In this document: piece by piece, positions 24,510 through 34,262 of the stretch
How the letters are laid out: each line of letters opens with the position of its first letter
Position numbering within the stretch: the first letter of the stretch is position 1
Assembly: GCF_030678915.1 (NCBI RefSeq)
Contig: NZ_JAUUTZ010000003.1
Location: 186,001 to 250,000 of the forward strand
DNA length: 64,000 nucleotides
Reading direction: 5' to 3'
Origin: Paracoccus wurundjeri
GTDB lineage: Bacteria > Pseudomonadota > Alphaproteobacteria > Rhodobacterales > Rhodobacteraceae
Made by a program: the position numbers and the translations under genes
Notes under the pieces: model-generated
Told to the model about the DNA's origin: nothing
Seen by the model: only the letters and a program-made list of their open reading frames with translations
Databases searched by the model: none

Positions 24510-27076
24510 GGATTGATCTCCTCTTCGGTCATGTCCTCGTCTGTGGCGAATTCGGTATTGGATACCGCCGAAATGGCCTCATCCTCGCCGGGCGCACGGG
24601 CATCATCGGACCGTGATGTGCTTTCCCTTGCCGGCTCTTCCGTCCCGGCCGCGAGATTGGTGAGCTCGGGGATCAGATCGGCGGCCCAGGCGACGCCGCG
24701 CGCCCTGAGCCAGGCGGCCAGGAACCCGTCGCGGCCATGTTCCGCGAGAATTTGCGTGATCAGCGCCTGGTCGGATTTGGATGACGCCGCGCAGAGCGCG
24801 AGACCGATCTCTGCGAGCCCCAGCTCAAAGAGCCGGTTGCCGCGCCGGGACTGGCAGTAATAATCGCGTTTCGGCGTGGCCCGGGCGAGGATCTCGATCT
24901 GCCGGTCATTGAGACCGAAACGGCGATAGACACGCAGGATCTGCGGCTCGATGGCGCGTTCATTCGGCAACAGCAGCCGCGTCGGGCAGGACTCAATAAT
25001 CGCCGGCGCGATGGGGGACTGGTCGATATCCGAGAGGCTTTGCGTGGCGAAGATGACAGAGGCGTTCCTCTTGCGCAGCGTCTTCAGCCATTCGCGCAGT
25101 TGCTCCGCAAAACCCTGGTCATCCAGCGCCAGCCAGCCCTCATCGATGATCAGCAGCGTAGGTCTGCCATCGAGCCGGTCACCGATGCGGTGGAAGAGAT
25201 AGGACAGCACGGCGGGGGCCGCGCCGGTGCCGACCAGCCCCTTGATCTCGAAGGCCTGAACATCCGCATGGCCCAGATGCTCGGTCTCGGCATCGAGCAA
25301 TCGGCCGTAAGCCCCGCCGATGCAATAGGGGCGCAGCGCCTGTTTCAGATCATTCGCCTGCAACAGCACCGCGAGTCCGGTGAGGGTCCGTTCTTCGATC
25401 GGCGCCGAGGCGAGCGAGGTCAGTGCTGTCCAGAGATGCTCCTTCACCTCCGGGGTGATCCGGATGCCCTCGCGTGTGAGAATGGCCACGATCCAACCGG
25501 CGGCCCAGGCACGTTCATAAGTCTCATCGATGCGGGCGAGCGGCTGCAGCGAAACGGAAACCTCTTCACTTTCCGTCAGCCCGCCGCCGAGATCGTGCCA
25601 GTCGCCGCCCATGGCCAGTGCCGAGGCGCGAATGCTACCGCCGAAATCGAAGGCGAAGACCTGACTTCCTTCATAGCGGCGGAACTGCATCGCCATGAGC
25701 GCCAGCAGCACGGATTTGCCGGCACCGGTCGGACCGACGACCAGCGTGTGTCCGACATCGCCGACATGCAGGGAGAACCGGAACGGGGTCGCGCCCTCGG
25801 TCCGGCCGTAGAGCAGCGGCGCATCTTGGAAATGCGCGTCCCACGCCTCGCCCGCCCAGACGGCCGAGAGCGGGATCATATGGGCGAGATTCAAGGTGCT
25901 GATCGGTGGCTGGCGGATATTGGCATAGGCATGTCCCGGTAGGCTCCCGAGCCAGGCATCTACCGCATTGACACTTTCCGTCATGGCGGTGAAATCCCGC
26001 CCCTGGATGATTTTTTCCACCAGCCGCAGCTTCTCGTCGGCGACGCGGGGCTCGGTGTCCCAGACAGTCACCGTGGCGGTGACATATGCCATGCCGGCCG
26101 TATCGGCGCCGAGCTCCTGCAGCGCCAGATCGGCATCCGCCGCCTTGTTCGCCGCATCTGTGTCGACCAGCGCCGATGGCTCATTGGTCATCACCTCTTT
26201 CAGGATCGCGGCGATAGATTTGCGCTTGGCGAACCATTGGCGCCTGATCTTCGTCAGCAGCCGTGTCGCATCCGGTTTGTCCATCAGGATGGCGCGGGTC
26301 GACCAGCGATAGGGGAAGGCGAGCCGGTTCAGATCGTCGAGAATGCCGGGCGTGGTCGCGCCCGGAAAGCCGGTGATGGTCAACACCCGCAGATGATGAT
26401 CGCCCAGCCGCGGCTCCAGCCCGCCGAGAAGCGGCTGGTCGGCCAAGAGCGCATCGAGATGCATCGGGATCTCGGGCACGCCCACGCGCTGCCGGTTGGT
26501 GGAAATCGTCGAATGCAGATAGCTCAGCGTCTCGCCATCATCGAGCCAGCGGCATTCCGGCATGAAGCCGTCGAGCAGCGCCAGCACCCGGTCGGTCTGA
26601 TCGGCAAATCCGCGCAGCAATTCCCAGGGATTCACGCCCGCGCTTTCGCGGCCCTCATAGAGCCAGCTCTCGGCTCGCGCCGCATCCTCGGCGGGCGGCA
26701 GCCACAGGAAGGTGAGATAATAGCGGGAGTCGAAATGGCTGCTGTCTTCCTCAAAGCCCGCTTTCCGCTCGGCGTCGACCAGAGCCGAGGCCGTATCGGG
26801 AAACATGCTGCCCGGATAACTGGCCGCCTCGCTGCGCTGCGCCTCTACGAAGATCGCCCAGCCGGAGCCGAGGCGGCGGAAGGCATTGTTGATGCGGCCG
26901 GCGACCGCCGCCAGTTCGGCGGCGACCGAGGACTCCAGGTCCGGTCCCCGGAACCGCGCCGTCCGCTGGAACGATCCATCCTTGTTCAGTACCACGCCCT
27001 CGCTGATCAGGGCCGCCCAGGGCAGGTAATCGGCGAGGCGGGTGGCATGGCGGCGATATTCGGCGAGATTCATCAT
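24506..27076 (-). CDS. trbE: Conjugal transfer ATPase TrbE (VirB4-like)
   Basis: A 856-aa AAA+ ATPase: N-terminal CagE/TrbE/VirB domain (MNLAEYRRHATRLADYLPWA), Walker A VVGPTGAGKSVLL, and Walker B LLIIDEGWLALDD. It powers pilus assembly and substrate transport at the inner membrane. I chose the ATG pair at 27076/27073, preceded by GAGGGG, rather than the in-frame TTG at 27100 that overlaps trbD. The C-terminal tail is Glu/Asp-rich. Confidence 0.95.
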   Translation of the reverse strand: MMNLAEYRRHATRLADYLPWAALISEGVVLNKDGSFQRTARFRGPDLESSVAAELAAVAGRINNAFRRLGSGWAIFVEAQRSEAASYPGSMFPDTASALVDAERKAGFEEDSSHFDSRYYLTFLWLPPAEDAARAESWLYEGRESAGVNPWELLRGFADQTDRVLALLDGFMPECRWLDDGETLSYLHSTISTNRQRVGVPEIPMHLDALLADQPLLGGLEPRLGDHHLRVLTITGFPGATTPGILDDLNRLAFPYRWSTRAILMDKPDATRLLTKIRRQWFAKRKSIAAILKEVMTNEPSALVDTDAANKAADADLALQELGADTAGMAYVTATVTVWDTEPRVADEKLRLVEKIIQGRDFTAMTESVNAVDAWLGSLPGHAYANIRQPPISTLNLAHMIPLSAVWAGEAWDAHFQDAPLLYGRTEGATPFRFSLHVGDVGHTLVVGPTGAGKSVLLALMAMQFRRYEGSQVFAFDFGGSIRASALAMGGDWHDLGGGLTESEEVSVSLQPLARIDETYERAWAAGWIVAILTREGIRITPEVKEHLWTALTSLASAPIEERTLTGLAVLLQANDLKQALRPYCIGGAYGRLLDAETEHLGHADVQAFEIKGLVGTGAAPAVLSYLFHRIGDRLDGRPTLLIIDEGWLALDDQGFAEQLREWLKTLRKRNASVIFATQSLSDIDQSPIAPAIIESCPTRLLLPNERAIEPQILRVYRRFGLNDRQIEILARATPKRDYYCQSRRGNRLFELGLAEIGLALCAASSKSDQALITQILAEHGRDGFLAAWLRARGVAWAADLIPELTNLAAGTEEPARESTSRSDDARAPGEDEAISAVSNTEFATDEDMTEEEINP

Positions 27077-27089
27077 GCGTTTGGCCCCC

Positions 27090-27371
27090 TCACACCGCAA
27101 GATGGCTTGGCAGGCGCAGATGCCGTCGCGCGACCTCGACGAAGAGCGGATCGCGCTTCGCCGCCCAGACAGCGGCGATATGACCGACAGCCCAGATCAC
27201 CAGCCCGGCGAGCCAGAGCTGGAGCCCGAGGCCCACGGCACCGGCCAGCGTGCCGTTCAGGATCGCGATGCTCCGTGGCGCCCCGCCGAGCAGGATCGGC
27301 TCGGTGAGCGCGCGATGCACCGGGACGGAGAAGCCCGGCACCGCGTCAAGCTGTTCAAAGCTGGCGGCCAT
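27090..27371 (-). CDS. trbD: Conjugal transfer protein TrbD (VirB3-like)
   Basis: A 93-aa inner-membrane protein: PVHRALTEPILLGGAPRSIA is the TrbD/VirB3 N-terminal motif, followed by two membrane segments. The start at 27371 overlaps the trbC stop (ATGA). It works with TrbE in pilus biogenesis. Confidence 0.9.
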   Translation of the reverse strand: MAASFEQLDAVPGFSVPVHRALTEPILLGGAPRSIAILNGTLAGAVGLGLQLWLAGLVIWAVGHIAAVWAAKRDPLFVEVARRHLRLPSHLAV

Positions 27372-27700
27372 CAGATCAGGGCTCCACCGCCGAAGCTGAA
27401 GAAGCTGAGGAAGAAGGAACTGGCCGCGAAGGCGATGGAGATGCCGAAGACGATCTGGATCAGCCGCCGGAACCCGCCGCCGGTATCGCCGAAGGCGAGC
27501 GTCAGCCCGGTCATGATGATAATGATCACCGCGATGATCTTGGCCACCGGCCCCTCGATGGATTCGAGGATCGATTGCAGCGGTGCCTCCCAGGGCATCG
27601 AGGAACCCGAAGCATGGGCGGCCCGGGCCGTGAGGCTGACCCAGGTGATCATCGCCGCAGTGGCGATATGGTGACGGATGCGCAGGGCATGACGGATCAT
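27371..27700 (-). CDS. trbC: Conjugal transfer pilin TrbC (VirB2-like)
   Basis: A 109-aa pre-pilin: basic leader, hydrophobic signal with cleavage near AAHASG, then two membrane helices (IIAVIIIIMTGLTLAFGD and IVFGISIAFAASSFFLSF) joined by a short basic loop. This matches VirB2/TrbC pilins. It overlaps trbB upstream and trbD downstream. Confidence 0.9.
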   Translation of the reverse strand: MIRHALRIRHHIATAAMITWVSLTARAAHASGSSMPWEAPLQSILESIEGPVAKIIAVIIIIMTGLTLAFGDTGGGFRRLIQIVFGISIAFAASSFFLSFFSFGGGALI

Positions 27701-28680
27701 GCGGGATCTCCTTGATCATGAGGAATGACAGGCGTGATGGCGTAATCGCCATCCGGAGTGAGCCCGTCGACACGGGCGAGCTCAGAGAGGCGGCGGGCCG
27801 ATCCGCGCCCCGAGAGCACGGCGATCAGACCGATTGTCTCGGCGATCAGCGCCCGCGGGACGGTGATCACCGCCTCCTGGATCAGCTGCTCCATGCGGCG
27901 CAGCGCGCCGATCGCCGAACCGGCATGGATGGTGCCGATACCGCCCGGATGGCCGGTGCCCCAGGCTTTCAACAGGTCGAGCGCTTCCGGACCCCGCACC
28001 TCGCCGATCGGAATCCGGTCGGGGCGCAGGCGCAGCGCGGACCGGACGAGATCGGAAAGTGTCGCCACGCCATGCTTCGTGCGCATGGCGACGAGATTGG
28101 GTGCAGCGCATTGCAGTTCCCGCGTATCCTCGATGAGGACGACGCGGTCGGTGCTCCTGGCGACTTCGGCCAGAAGCGCATTGGTCAGCGTGGTCTTGCC
28201 GGTCGAGGTGCCGCCGGCAACAAGGATATTGGCATGGGTGGCCACGCCCAGCCGCAGCGCCTCGGCCTGCAACCGGGTCATGATCCCGCCCGTGACATAA
28301 TCCTCGAGCGTGAAGACCGCCACGGCAGGCTTGCGGATCGCGAAGGCGGGCGCCGCGACCACCGGCGGCAGCAGGCCCTCGAAGCGCTCGCCACTCTCCG
28401 GCAGTTCGGCAGAAACCCGTGGCGCCCCGGCATGGGTCTCGGCGCCGACATGATGCGCCACCAGCCGGATGATCCGTTCACCATCGGCGGGGGACATCAT
28501 CTCGCCGGTGTCCGTCAGCCCTTCGGTGAGCCGGTCGATCCAGAGCCGCCCGTCGGGGTTGAGCATCACCTCGACGGTCACGGGATCGTCCAGAAACCGC
28601 GCGATCGCCGGCCCGAGCGCGGTCCGGAGCATGCGGGCTCCGCGCTCCAATGCCGCCGGTTTCCGATGCGTATCCACCAT
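27697..28680 (-). CDS. trbB: Conjugal transfer ATPase TrbB (VirB11-like)
   Basis: A 327-aa hexameric traffic ATPase: Walker A GGTSTGKT (156-163), Asp box [10 protein letters not shown], Walker B-like [13 protein letters not shown], His box [15 protein letters not shown]. First gene of the trb operon; the promoter is expected in the 363-base gap upstream. Confidence 0.95.
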   Translation of the reverse strand: MVDTHRKPAALERGARMLRTALGPAIARFLDDPVTVEVMLNPDGRLWIDRLTEGLTDTGEMMSPADGERIIRLVAHHVGAETHAGAPRVSAELPESGERFEGLLPPVVAAPAFAIRKPAVAVFTLEDYVTGGIMTRLQAEALRLGVATHANILVAGGTSTGKTTLTNALLAEVARSTDRVVLIEDTRELQCAAPNLVAMRTKHGVATLSDLVRSALRLRPDRIPIGEVRGPEALDLLKAWGTGHPGGIGTIHAGSAIGALRRMEQLIQEAVITVPRALIAETIGLIAVLSGRGSARRLSELARVDGLTPDGDYAITPVIPHDQGDPA

Positions 28681-29043
28681 GCCGTCCCCGTTCCGCTTGT
28701 GGGCGCCTCCAACAGGCGACCCTGGATCGGGGACAAGTAAAAGAACCTGATTTTGCGGGGGTTCAACAGGTTTCAGACGGGCGTCGTAGCCTGGCGTGCA
28801 ATTACAGGAGAACGGCGGAATCGGTTCCGCGAGACGGGGGGCGTTGCCGGGCCGGGCCGCGAATCAGAATGGAGTATTCGCCATGTCCGGCACCGTTCGA
28901 GCGCGAATTCTCAGGGACTGATCAATGCGCACCGACGAAGAGTGGTGTAAGCCCGGACAGGGCGGAGCGTATGGTCCACCAGATCGTCCAGGGAAGTTCC
29001 CGAGCGGCCCCGGATGATCATGCCTCTCGGTCTTGGACCGGCG
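28681..29043. other. Intergenic gap upstream of trbB
   Basis: No supported gene. The frames here are short and without family features. It should hold the trb operon promoter and the end of the vapBC transcript; I cannot mark a clear promoter or terminator. Confidence 0.4.
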
Positions 29044-29418
29044 CTATATCTTCTCGATGAGAGTGACGGCCGGAAGGCCGTCGAAATGCTTGTCGCAGGT
29101 CAGCAGCATCGCATCATGCGCCTGCGCGGTGGCGAATATGGTCGCATCCGCGGTCGCCAGTCTGTGCTTGCGGCAGGCTTCGGCGGCCGCGAGGGCGATT
29201 TCCGTGTCGAGCGGAGCCACCTGGCAGACCTGGGTAAAGGCAATGACCTGGTCCGCCTTGTCCTCGCCGACCTCCCGGGTCAGCCATTTGGCGAGTTCCA
29301 ACTGTACCATGGTGGGAACCAGCCAGTCGGCGCGCTCGGGCAGATGCTCGGCCACCTGCTCTCCGGTCGGAGAACCTGTCAGCCATTCGATCCAGGCCGA
29401 GGTATCGACGAGCACCAT
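29044..29418 (-). CDS. VapC-type PIN-domain toxin ribonuclease
   Basis: A 124-aa PIN-domain protein. Acidic catalytic residues lie in VLVDTSAWIEWL (first Asp), near ELAKWL (Glu), in LATADATIFATAQ (Asp) and LTCDKHFDGL (Asp). VapC toxins cleave tRNA or rRNA. Its ATG overlaps the stop of the antitoxin gene (ATGA), the standard toxin-antitoxin arrangement, which would help keep the plasmid in the cell. Confidence 0.88.
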   Translation of the reverse strand: MVLVDTSAWIEWLTGSPTGEQVAEHLPERADWLVPTMVQLELAKWLTREVGEDKADQVIAFTQVCQVAPLDTEIALAAAEACRKHRLATADATIFATAQAHDAMLLTCDKHFDGLPAVTLIEKI

Positions 29419-29630
29419 CAGAAGCGATCCGACCGGTCGCGGTAATCCGTGGCCGAAGCCCCCTTCGCCAAGCCCTTCAATGCCTCCCGCTTCGGCACCG
29501 GGACGAGCAGCACACCGGTGCCCTTGGGGATGAAGGCGAAGGTCAGGCCCGCTTCCCAGTGATGGGCGGTGCGGATCGCCTTGGGGATCGATATCTGGAA
29601 CTTCGAGGACAGGGTTGCGGTCTCCGGCAT
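29418..29630 (-). CDS. VapB/AbrB-type antitoxin
   Basis: A 70-aa swapped-hairpin AbrB DNA-binding protein: ATLSSKFQISIPKAIR then EAGLTFAFIPKGTGVLLVPV. I chose the ATG at 29630, with AAAGGG seven bases upstream, over the ATG two codons earlier. It neutralises the adjacent PIN toxin and probably represses the pair. Confidence 0.85.
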   Translation of the reverse strand: MPETATLSSKFQISIPKAIRTAHHWEAGLTFAFIPKGTGVLLVPVPKREALKGLAKGASATDYRDRSDRF

Positions 29631-29768
29631 CTTCATACCCTTTCATGATCGATGCGGGAAACGTAAGATATCCGGAGGGCCAGTTCAAGATGGCGGATCG
29701 ATCCCATCTCAGATTTGGGCAAGCGGAGATGGGATATGCCATCGCATCAATGCCATTCGAACGGGAAT

Positions 29769-30203
29769 TCATCCGGACTTTCCGGCTGACGGATCATCCT
29801 GCCCGGTAACATCCTGCGGTATCTCGGCCAGGAAACCGCCGCCCTGCTGCAGACGCCTGCCGAGGGTTTCCACGAAACTCTCGAAACGCTCGCGTCCCTT
29901 GACCTGCGCGGCCGCCTGGTCTTCCGCCGCCAGCGGCGGAGTGATCGTCAGCCAGAAGCGGATGAAGAGCGCCAGCGTATCGGCGATGATGCGCAGATCG
30001 CGTTCAAGCCTTGCGCTTTGGCGCGAGAGACGATCAAGTCGCCGGGTAAAGGCGGCCTCGCGCATATCCTGGGCATCGGGCGAGAGAAAGGAGGCGATGG
30101 CTGCTTCGGCCACGGCGGATCGCGACAGCTTCTTTCGCTGGGCGAGATCGTCGAGCCGGTCGAGCAGATCGGCGGGCAGGGTGAGGCAAAGGCGTCTGCG
30201 CAT
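29769..30203 (-). CDS. CopG-type ribbon-helix-helix protein downstream of traG
   Basis: A 144-aa protein opening RRRLCLTLPADLLDRLDDLA and KKLSRSAVAEAAIASFL, the ribbon-helix-helix DNA-binding pattern, followed by a hydrophobic middle segment (TLALFIRFWLTITPPLAA) that may touch the membrane. It begins eight bases after traG. Homologues are regularly annotated as conjugal transfer regulators or TraJ-like proteins at this place. Confidence 0.75.
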   Translation of the reverse strand: MRRRLCLTLPADLLDRLDDLAQRKKLSRSAVAEAAIASFLSPDAQDMREAAFTRRLDRLSRQSARLERDLRIIADTLALFIRFWLTITPPLAAEDQAAAQVKGRERFESFVETLGRRLQQGGGFLAEIPQDVTGQDDPSAGKSG

Positions 30204-30211
30204 ATCGGCTT

Positions 30212-32212
30212 CTAGAGCTCCATCCCGTCATCGGGGTCGAGTGAGGTCGTTCGCGCGAGCCCGTTCATCTGCCGCTGCAGGGCCCTTCGCTGGCGGGTGC
30301 TGTCCGCAGATTCCTCATCGAGCATCATGGTGAACTCGCTTTCCGGCGCCGGTGCCTTCTTCTCGTGAACCACCTCGACATGTTCGGGCAGGTCCGGTTC
30401 CCGCCGCAGGCTGGCATTGGCCTTGTCCTCGGGCTTATGACCGATCGTCCTTGCCGCTGCCGCGAGATCGGCATCGGGCTGTTTCGGTGCGAGCGCCGAC
30501 CAGCTGTCGACCCCTGCCGAGATCGCGATCCCGGCCGGATCGGGCGGCGGCAGGATCCGCTCGGTGAAGCGATGGTCCTCGAAATAGCGGGCCTTCTTCG
30601 CCCGAACCGGCGGGGTGCCGGCGACCATGACGATCTCGTCGTCTGCAGGAAGCTGCATGATTTCGCCGGGTGTCATGAGTTGGCGTGCGGTCTCGGAGCG
30701 CGAGACCATGATATGGCCGAGCCAGGGCGCCAGCCGGCTGCCGGCATAGTTCTGCATGGCCTTCATCTCGGTGGCGGTGCCGAGCGCATCGGAGACCCGC
30801 TTGGCGGTGCGTTCGTCATTGGTCGCGAAACTCACCCGGACATGGCAGTTGTCGAGGATCGCATTGTTCTGCCCATAGGCTTTCTCGATCTGGTTGAGGG
30901 ATTGGGCGATCAGGAACGACTTGATCCCGTAGCCGGCCATGAAGGCGAGCGCAGATTCGAAGAAATCCAGCCGGCCAAGGGCAGGGAACTCGTCCAGCAT
31001 CATCAACACACGATGCTTGCGGTCCGTCGCATGCAGATCCTCGGTCAGGCGCCGGCCGATCTGGTTGAGAACCAGCCGGATCAGCGGCTTGGTGCGCGAG
31101 ATATCCGAGGGCGGCACGACGAGATAGAGCGTGGCCGGCTGCTCACCGGCAATCAGGTCGGCGATGTGCCAGTCGCAGCGCGAGGTGACTTTGGCGACGA
31201 CGGGGTCGCGATAGAGCCCGAGAAAGGACATCGCGGTGGAAAGGACACCGGAGCGTTCATTGTCGGATTTGTTCAGCAACTCGCGCGCGGTCGAGGCGAC
31301 GACCGGATGGGGGCCGGCTTCGCCGAGATGACGCGTCGTCATCATCGCCTTCAGCGTGACTTCGATCGGATGGCGCGGATCGGAGAGGAACGCGGCCACC
31401 CCGGCCAGCGTCTTGTCCGTTTCGGCATATAGGACATGCAGGATCGCGCCCACCAGCAGGGCATGCGAGGTCTTCTCCCAGTGATTGCGCTTTTCCAGCG
31501 AGCCCTCGGGATCGACCAGCACATCGGCGATATTCTGGACGTCGCGGACCTCCCATTCGCCGCGGCGGATCTCGAGGAGCGGATTATAGGCCGCCGAGGC
31601 CGCATTGGTGGGATCGAAGAGCAGGGCATGGCCATGTCGCGACCGGAACCCGGCGGTCAGCTGCCAGTTCTCGCCCTTGATGTCATGGACGATGGCCGAG
31701 CCCGGCCAGGTCAGCAGCGAGGGCACGACGAGACCGACGCCCTTGCCTGACCGGGTCGGCGCGAAGCAGAGCACATGCTCGGGCCCGTCATGGCGCAGGT
31801 AATCCCGGCCATGCCGGCCCAGCACCACGCCATCCGGCCCCAGCAGGCCGGCCCGCGCGATCTCTTTCCGGTCGGCCCATTTCGCCGATCCGTAAGTGTC
31901 GATCTCGCGTGCCTCGCGGGCGCGCATGACCGACAGCGTGATGGCGGCGGCGATTGCCAGGAAACCGCCCGAGGCCGCGATGATGCCGCCCTCCCGGAAG
32001 ATGCGCGGCGCATAGGCCTCGAAAAGATACCACCACCAGAAGAGGGCAGGGGGATAATAGACCGGCCAGCCGGCCAGTTCGAACCAGGGGGCGCCGAGCT
32101 GTGGCTGGAAGCCGAGGCGCCAGGCCACCCATTGCGTGCCGCCCCAGCAGGTCAGCAGGATGATGAGGAAAACGAGGATGATCTGTCCCCAGAGAATTTT
32201 CGTGCCGGACAT
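30212..32212 (-). CDS. traG: Type IV coupling protein TraG/VirD4
   Basis: A 666-aa protein: two N-terminal membrane regions (residues about 5-30 and 50-95), Walker A APTRSGKG (151-158), and Walker B VLMMLDEFPALG. It delivers the relaxase-DNA complex to the Trb channel. Preceded by the relaxase gene, 15 bases away, as in other mobilisation modules of this type. The C-terminal tail is acidic, ending SLDPDDGMEL. Confidence 0.94.
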   Translation of the reverse strand: MSGTKILWGQIILVFLIILLTCWGGTQWVAWRLGFQPQLGAPWFELAGWPVYYPPALFWWWYLFEAYAPRIFREGGIIAASGGFLAIAAAITLSVMRAREAREIDTYGSAKWADRKEIARAGLLGPDGVVLGRHGRDYLRHDGPEHVLCFAPTRSGKGVGLVVPSLLTWPGSAIVHDIKGENWQLTAGFRSRHGHALLFDPTNAASAAYNPLLEIRRGEWEVRDVQNIADVLVDPEGSLEKRNHWEKTSHALLVGAILHVLYAETDKTLAGVAAFLSDPRHPIEVTLKAMMTTRHLGEAGPHPVVASTARELLNKSDNERSGVLSTAMSFLGLYRDPVVAKVTSRCDWHIADLIAGEQPATLYLVVPPSDISRTKPLIRLVLNQIGRRLTEDLHATDRKHRVLMMLDEFPALGRLDFFESALAFMAGYGIKSFLIAQSLNQIEKAYGQNNAILDNCHVRVSFATNDERTAKRVSDALGTATEMKAMQNYAGSRLAPWLGHIMVSRSETARQLMTPGEIMQLPADDEIVMVAGTPPVRAKKARYFEDHRFTERILPPPDPAGIAISAGVDSWSALAPKQPDADLAAAARTIGHKPEDKANASLRREPDLPEHVEVVHEKKAPAPESEFTMMLDEESADSTRQRRALQRQMNGLARTTSLDPDDGMEL

Positions 32213-32227
32213 GGAAGGTTCCTTTCG

Positions 32228-34015
32228 TCAGAGTCCGAGATCGCGCTTGCGCCCCAGCGCCCAGTCGATGCCGCCGCCATCTTTCGCGATTCCGGAGATG
32301 TGCTGGCCGAGCTTGGTGTCGATTTCGCGGGACCAGGGCACGAGCTGGAAGCCGGGGCCCCCGTCGGGTCCGGGTCCCTCGATCATGGCGAAACGGCCCG
32401 ATGAGAGAGTGAGCTGGCGGCGATAGGTGCCGGACACATAGTCTCCGGCCTGTGGCGTCACATGGGACATTCCGGTCTCGGCCGAGAGCCGATGGCCGGT
32501 CATGTCGAGCTCGCGCCTCCGGAGGGTTGCCAGCAGGTTGCGTTGCAGGATGATGCGCTGCCCCTGGCGCCGGGCGAGCCCCTCATCGGCGAGATGTTCG
32601 GCCCGCGCATCCATCGCCGCGCGCACCTCCCTGCCGAACCCGCCCATGGCGAGCGGCAGGGCATCGTGCGCGACCAGCCGGTGATCCAGCCAGGTGGCGC
32701 CGGGGGCGGAGACCTGCGCCGCGAGATCGAGATCGGAGCGGTTGGCGAGTACCAGTGTGGGGCGCGGATCCTCCGGCCCACCGAAGCGGCGGAGCTCGAC
32801 GATGCCACCGATATCGGGAGCATGCTCGAAGGCCTCGATGCCGCGCAGCCGGATATGATGGGCCCGGCCATCGGTGCCGTCGACCACGGCATAGGCCTCC
32901 CCGGTCAATTCGTTATGCAGCCCCTTGTCGATGAGCCGCCCGATGACCCGGGGACCGTCCCGGCCGGGATCGATCACGAAGTCGGAGATGCCGCGATCCA
33001 GTCCGCGCTCCGTGAAAGCGCGATGCATGGTCTTGATGATATCGCCGCGCTGGCCCAGATCGCGCAGGGTGCGTTCGGCGTCCTGCCCGATCACCCATTC
33101 GCCCGGACCGGCCTCTGATGCCAGCCCCAGCTTGCGCAGATGCTGGAGACGGCCGATCATCAGCCGGCGGATGTCCGGGTCGGCCGGCCCCTTTGCCTCG
33201 GGCCGCAGATCGATATAGCCGATCTCATCGGTGCGAAACCGGATCTCGCGGTCCAGCCGGGTCCAGCGCTCGGCGGTCATTTCCCGTTCCAGGCCCAGGC
33301 GCACCTCGTGTTCGGGTTTTGGCCCCAATTCGAGCGAGACCAGGTCCTCGGCGCGGGAGCGCAACCCGGAACTGATATAGTCGCGGGAGATGACCAGGTC
33401 CGTCCCGCTCCGGTCGATGCCGCGCACCAGCAGATGGACATGGGGATTGTCGGTGTTCCAGTGATCGACCGCGATCCAGTCGAGACCCGTGCCGAGATCG
33501 GTCTCCATCTGCCGGACCAGGTCGCGGGTGAAGCCCTTGAGGTCCTCCATCTCGGCCGCATCCTCGGGCGAGATGATGAAGCGGAAATGATGCCGGTCCT
33601 CCCGGCAGCGGGTGGTGAAGTCGAGATCATCGGCGCGATCGGTCTCGGCATCGAACATGATGCCGTGCTCACCGTCCCGGCTGACGCCCTCGCGCTTGAG
33701 ATAGGAGAGATGGGCCGACATTGGCGCGGCGCGAAACGCGCGTCCCTTGTGGCGGGCGATACGCGCCGCGACAACGACGCGACGTTGCGCCCCGAAGAGC
33801 CGGTTGCGGGCGAAGACATTGCGGCCGCGCCCGAACCGCGAAGCACTTCCCAAACCGGCGCGGCTTCCCGAGCGCGAGGATCGCGTGCCGCTCTCCGTGG
33901 TCCGGGCATGTTTGGCCGCGCGCAGCACCTGGTTGATGAAGCTCTTGGGACGTGGCGCCGGCGTGGCGCGTGGCTTGCCGGGACGGATGCGAAACTCACG
34001 CTCATCTGTGCTCAT
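32228..34015 (-). CDS. Relaxase (VirD2/MOB-P type, DUF3363)
   Basis: A 595-aa mobilisation nuclease. The metal-binding histidine motif is DHWNTDNPHVHLLVRG (H185, H192, H194). The probable catalytic tyrosine is Y105 in SAHLSYLKREG. The C-terminal half is the DUF3363 region. It nicks one strand at oriT and pilots it into the recipient. The start at 34015 has GGAGG upstream; the frame extends 36 codons further but into the proposed oriT region without family features. The N-terminal 90 residues are strongly basic. Confidence 0.9.
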   Translation of the reverse strand: MSTDEREFRIRPGKPRATPAPRPKSFINQVLRAAKHARTTESGTRSSRSGSRAGLGSASRFGRGRNVFARNRLFGAQRRVVVAARIARHKGRAFRAAPMSAHLSYLKREGVSRDGEHGIMFDAETDRADDLDFTTRCREDRHHFRFIISPEDAAEMEDLKGFTRDLVRQMETDLGTGLDWIAVDHWNTDNPHVHLLVRGIDRSGTDLVISRDYISSGLRSRAEDLVSLELGPKPEHEVRLGLEREMTAERWTRLDREIRFRTDEIGYIDLRPEAKGPADPDIRRLMIGRLQHLRKLGLASEAGPGEWVIGQDAERTLRDLGQRGDIIKTMHRAFTERGLDRGISDFVIDPGRDGPRVIGRLIDKGLHNELTGEAYAVVDGTDGRAHHIRLRGIEAFEHAPDIGGIVELRRFGGPEDPRPTLVLANRSDLDLAAQVSAPGATWLDHRLVAHDALPLAMGGFGREVRAAMDARAEHLADEGLARRQGQRIILQRNLLATLRRRELDMTGHRLSAETGMSHVTPQAGDYVSGTYRRQLTLSSGRFAMIEGPGPDGGPGFQLVPWSREIDTKLGQHISGIAKDGGGIDWALGRKRDLGL

Positions 34016-34088
34016 GACAGCCTCCGGATGAATGCAGTTGGCCCGCCCATACGGGGAGCCCCTGATCTTGCAGGGAAAATCACCGATG

Positions 34089-34180
34089 GATATGCACGAC
34101 CGACCGCCATATGCACAAAACACAGAGCCATTCCAATGGCTTGTGGGTGTTTTGCGCAGGTGCTTTTATCTTGCCCTAAA
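34089..34180. other. Candidate origin of transfer (oriT)
   Basis: Just upstream of the relaxase gene lies a nested palindrome. CAAAACAC (34116-34123) pairs with GTGTTTTG (34147-34154), and inside it AGCCATT-CC-AATGGCT (34126-34141). Twelve bases further on is TATCTTGCCC (34167-34176), one base different from the IncP/RP4 nick sequence TATCCTG|CCC. Direct repeats ATATGCAC flank the left side. Palindrome, spacing and nic-like core together resemble IncP oriT. By analogy the nick would fall after 34173 on the plus strand. Confidence 0.5.
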
Positions 34181-34262
34181 CCGGTCGTCTGTCCGCATCC
34201 CGCCCGTCTTTCCGCCCTGCCTTTCCGGTGACCCGCCATGCTGCGCCATTCCATGATACCCG

